The notes under the pieces: model-generated
Databases searched by the model: none
What the model was told of the DNA's origin: nothing
Seen by the model: only the letters and a program-made list of their open reading frames with translations
In this document: piece after piece, positions 62,855-64,000 of the stretch
How positions within the stretch are numbered: the stretch's first letter is position 1
How the letters are laid out: every line of letters begins with the position of its first letter
Assembly: GCA_945881865.1 (NCBI GenBank)
Contig: CAMCVK010000007.1
Span: forward strand, 108,997 to 172,996
Direction: 5' to 3'
Length of the DNA: 64,000 bases
DNA from: Fimbriimonas ginsengisoli Gsoil 348
GTDB taxonomy: Bacteria > Armatimonadota > Fimbriimonadia > Fimbriimonadales > Fimbriimonadaceae
Position numbers and translations under genes: made by a program

Positions 62855-63235
62855 CTACGGATTCGTCGAGATGATCAGCTTCACAGGCTTTCCTTTGACG
62901 TAGGTGAGCTCTCCGCGGTTGAACGGAGCACCAAAAAAGTTCAATCCAGGCAAGGGTTTGCGAGACTCAACCATCAAGATCGTCTGCCGCGAATCGGCCG
63001 AGGGCAGCTTCGTTGTTTTATAGCCAAATGAAGATACAAAGCTTGATGCTTCATCCATGGACATTTCGCTTTCCAGAATGATAGTAGACAGATCGCGCAC
63101 GACGCGTTCATCCCACAGCCATCCGATGATGATCGATTGCCGGATGTAATCCTGGAGGAAAACTGACAATGCAATTACCGCGAATCCAATCCCTATCGCC
63201 CGCCGAAGTTTGTTACGTTCCATCCCAGAGTCCAT
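62855..63235 (-). CDS. Membrane-anchored hypothetical protein
   Basis: 126 aa from ATG 63235 (ATG 63223 is equally possible). One hydrophobic helix (AIGIGFAVIALSVFL), then a small alpha/beta part (MSMDEASSFVSSFGYKTTKL, QTILMVESRKPLPGL). No family recognised. The stretch between it and 62668 holds the second member of the degenerate repeat pair. Confidence 0.55.
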   Translation of the reverse strand: MDSGMERNKLRRAIGIGFAVIALSVFLQDYIRQSIIIGWLWDERVVRDLSTIILESEMSMDEASSFVSSFGYKTTKLPSADSRQTILMVESRKPLPGLNFFGAPFNRGELTYVKGKPVKLIISTNP

Positions 63236-63384
63236 CGTACGCCCGGGATCGGGTTAGCGGCAAGGACTTCCGCAAGGCATTCACCGTGTCGTCAGGCGCC
63301 TTTTCCGGCGGCGACGGCAGAAACCCCGTGCCGATTGAATAGCTCGCCAGAATGCAAACGCCGGATCTGTAAGGCAAGGTCTAT

Positions 63385-63756
63385 TTAGGGCTGCAGGCTG
63401 GCCTGGATAACCTTAACGAAAACGTCGTCGATCTGGATCTCGTCCACTTTGGGACGCATGCCGGCATGCAAGGAATAAACAACCAAGCCTCGGTCGCTGT
63501 TCCACCGCATCGTGGGGTCGTATGCGTTGTTTACATCTGGCCCTTCGTAGACAGTTTTTTCTTTTCCCCTTTGTTTTCGTACGGTTACGCGAATATCGTC
63601 GGTCCCAAAGGCGTGCCCGCTTAGAATGTAGTAGGTGGCGAGAAGCTCGCCATCCGGGCTGCTTAATATCTGCATTTCCTTCGGCACGGGTTTCGGGTCG
63701 CAGCCAGACAGCGATACGAGCACAAGGCCAATTGATGCTACAACACTCCTTCTCAC
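63385..63756 (-). CDS. Small lipoprotein of unknown function
   Basis: 123 aa from GTG 63756. Signal with lipobox LSGC (Cys19). The rest is beta-rich: MQILSSPDGELLATYYILSG, TDDIRVTVRKQRGKEKTVYE, NSDRGLVVYSLHAGMRP. It resembles single propeller blades (SPDGELLATYY), but too short for a propeller. Unknown function. Confidence 0.62.
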   Translation of the reverse strand: MRRSVVASIGLVLVSLSGCDPKPVPKEMQILSSPDGELLATYYILSGHAFGTDDIRVTVRKQRGKEKTVYEGPDVNNAYDPTMRWNSDRGLVVYSLHAGMRPKVDEIQIDDVFVKVIQASLQP

Positions 63757-63816
63757 CTTCTGTTCCTTGCTACAAGCTGATTCTAGATTAAAACGACCGC
63801 TTCTCCCGCGTTGGGA

Positions 63817-63999
63817 TCAGCTTCGCAAGCCCGGGAGCGACATCACGGTTTCCCACTCGGATTCGGTGACGGGCATCACGCTGAGCCGCTGGCCGCGCCG
63901 GATGACCAGCATCTCGCCCAAAGCCGGAATCTCGCGCAGCTCGGCCAGGGGAATCACCCGCAGGAACTTCTCGACCGGCTCCACGTCCACCGCCAACCA
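63817..63999 (-). CDS. EVE-domain protein, C-terminal fragment (5' part outside window)
   Basis: Sixty residues from the window edge to TGA at 63817-63819: LAVDVEPVEKF, VIPLAELREIPALGEM, LVIRRGQRLSVMPVTESEWE. This is the typical end of EVE/thymocyte nuclear protein 1-like proteins, which bind modified DNA or RNA bases. The start is outside the window. Confidence 0.75.
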   Translation of the reverse strand, partial: WLAVDVEPVEKFLRVIPLAELREIPALGEMLVIRRGQRLSVMPVTESEWETVMSLPGLRS

Positions 64000-64000
64000 G

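Overview
The window is high-GC bacterial chromosome that looks like Armatimonadota, probably a Fimbriimonas-like member. This is inference from short PEP-CTERM tails, many secreted or lipoprotein beta-propeller/beta-helix proteins, Uma2 nucleases, and many genes whose -10 box lies only 5-8 nt before the start codon (leaderless mRNAs). No 16S rRNA, tRNA, CRISPR array, transposase or integrase was recognised.

Layout. 1-6 kb: tail of an unknown gene, an S66 LD-carboxypeptidase, a phosphodiester-glycosidase-domain protein convergent with a Tat-exported DUF1501 protein, and a solitary dnaK. 6-10.7 kb: APC permease; acpS overlapped with a membrane Fe-S oxidoreductase; a 2TM protein with an L7/L12-like tail. 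10.7-14 kb: a minus-strand run yggS-sepF-alkyltransferase-like-mrp, with upp before it. 14-21.5 kb: a long plus-strand operon glmU-prs-two small genes-four translationally coupled membrane genes-recO. 21.5-26.3 kb: palindromic intergenic repeats and rpoB, which is not followed by rpoC.

26.4-37.4 kb: PhyH dioxygenase, a C39/BtrH-like protein, a DUF1287 lipoprotein, then the most unusual part. A 23S-5S operon on the minus strand, unlinked to 16S, is followed by a chain of 5S-derived partial copies, each with the same intrinsic terminator. Three large genes for secreted or lipid-anchored proteins (NHL beta-propeller, double beta-helix GH28-like, lipoprotein) sit between or inside split units of this chain, all in one orientation, like cassettes. 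The 23S has its own consensus promoter and a long processing stem made by its flanks.

40.6-49.9 kb: a huge propeller/Ig-like secreted protein, four tandem paralogous membrane proteins behind a transaldolase, two nearly identical PEP-CTERM genes, mnmE. 49.9-57.7 kb: rpsB-tsf with a structured leader, two mosaic Uma2 genes, a helical-repeat protein, dacB (PBP4), DUF1385, a tiny protein, a Nif3-like protein. 57.7-64 kb: minus-strand small orphan genes (membrane proteins and lipoproteins), ending in the tail of an EVE-domain gene. Starts are often GTG or TTG, and stop/start overlaps of 1-4 nt are common, so translational coupling appears to be the main way genes are grouped here.
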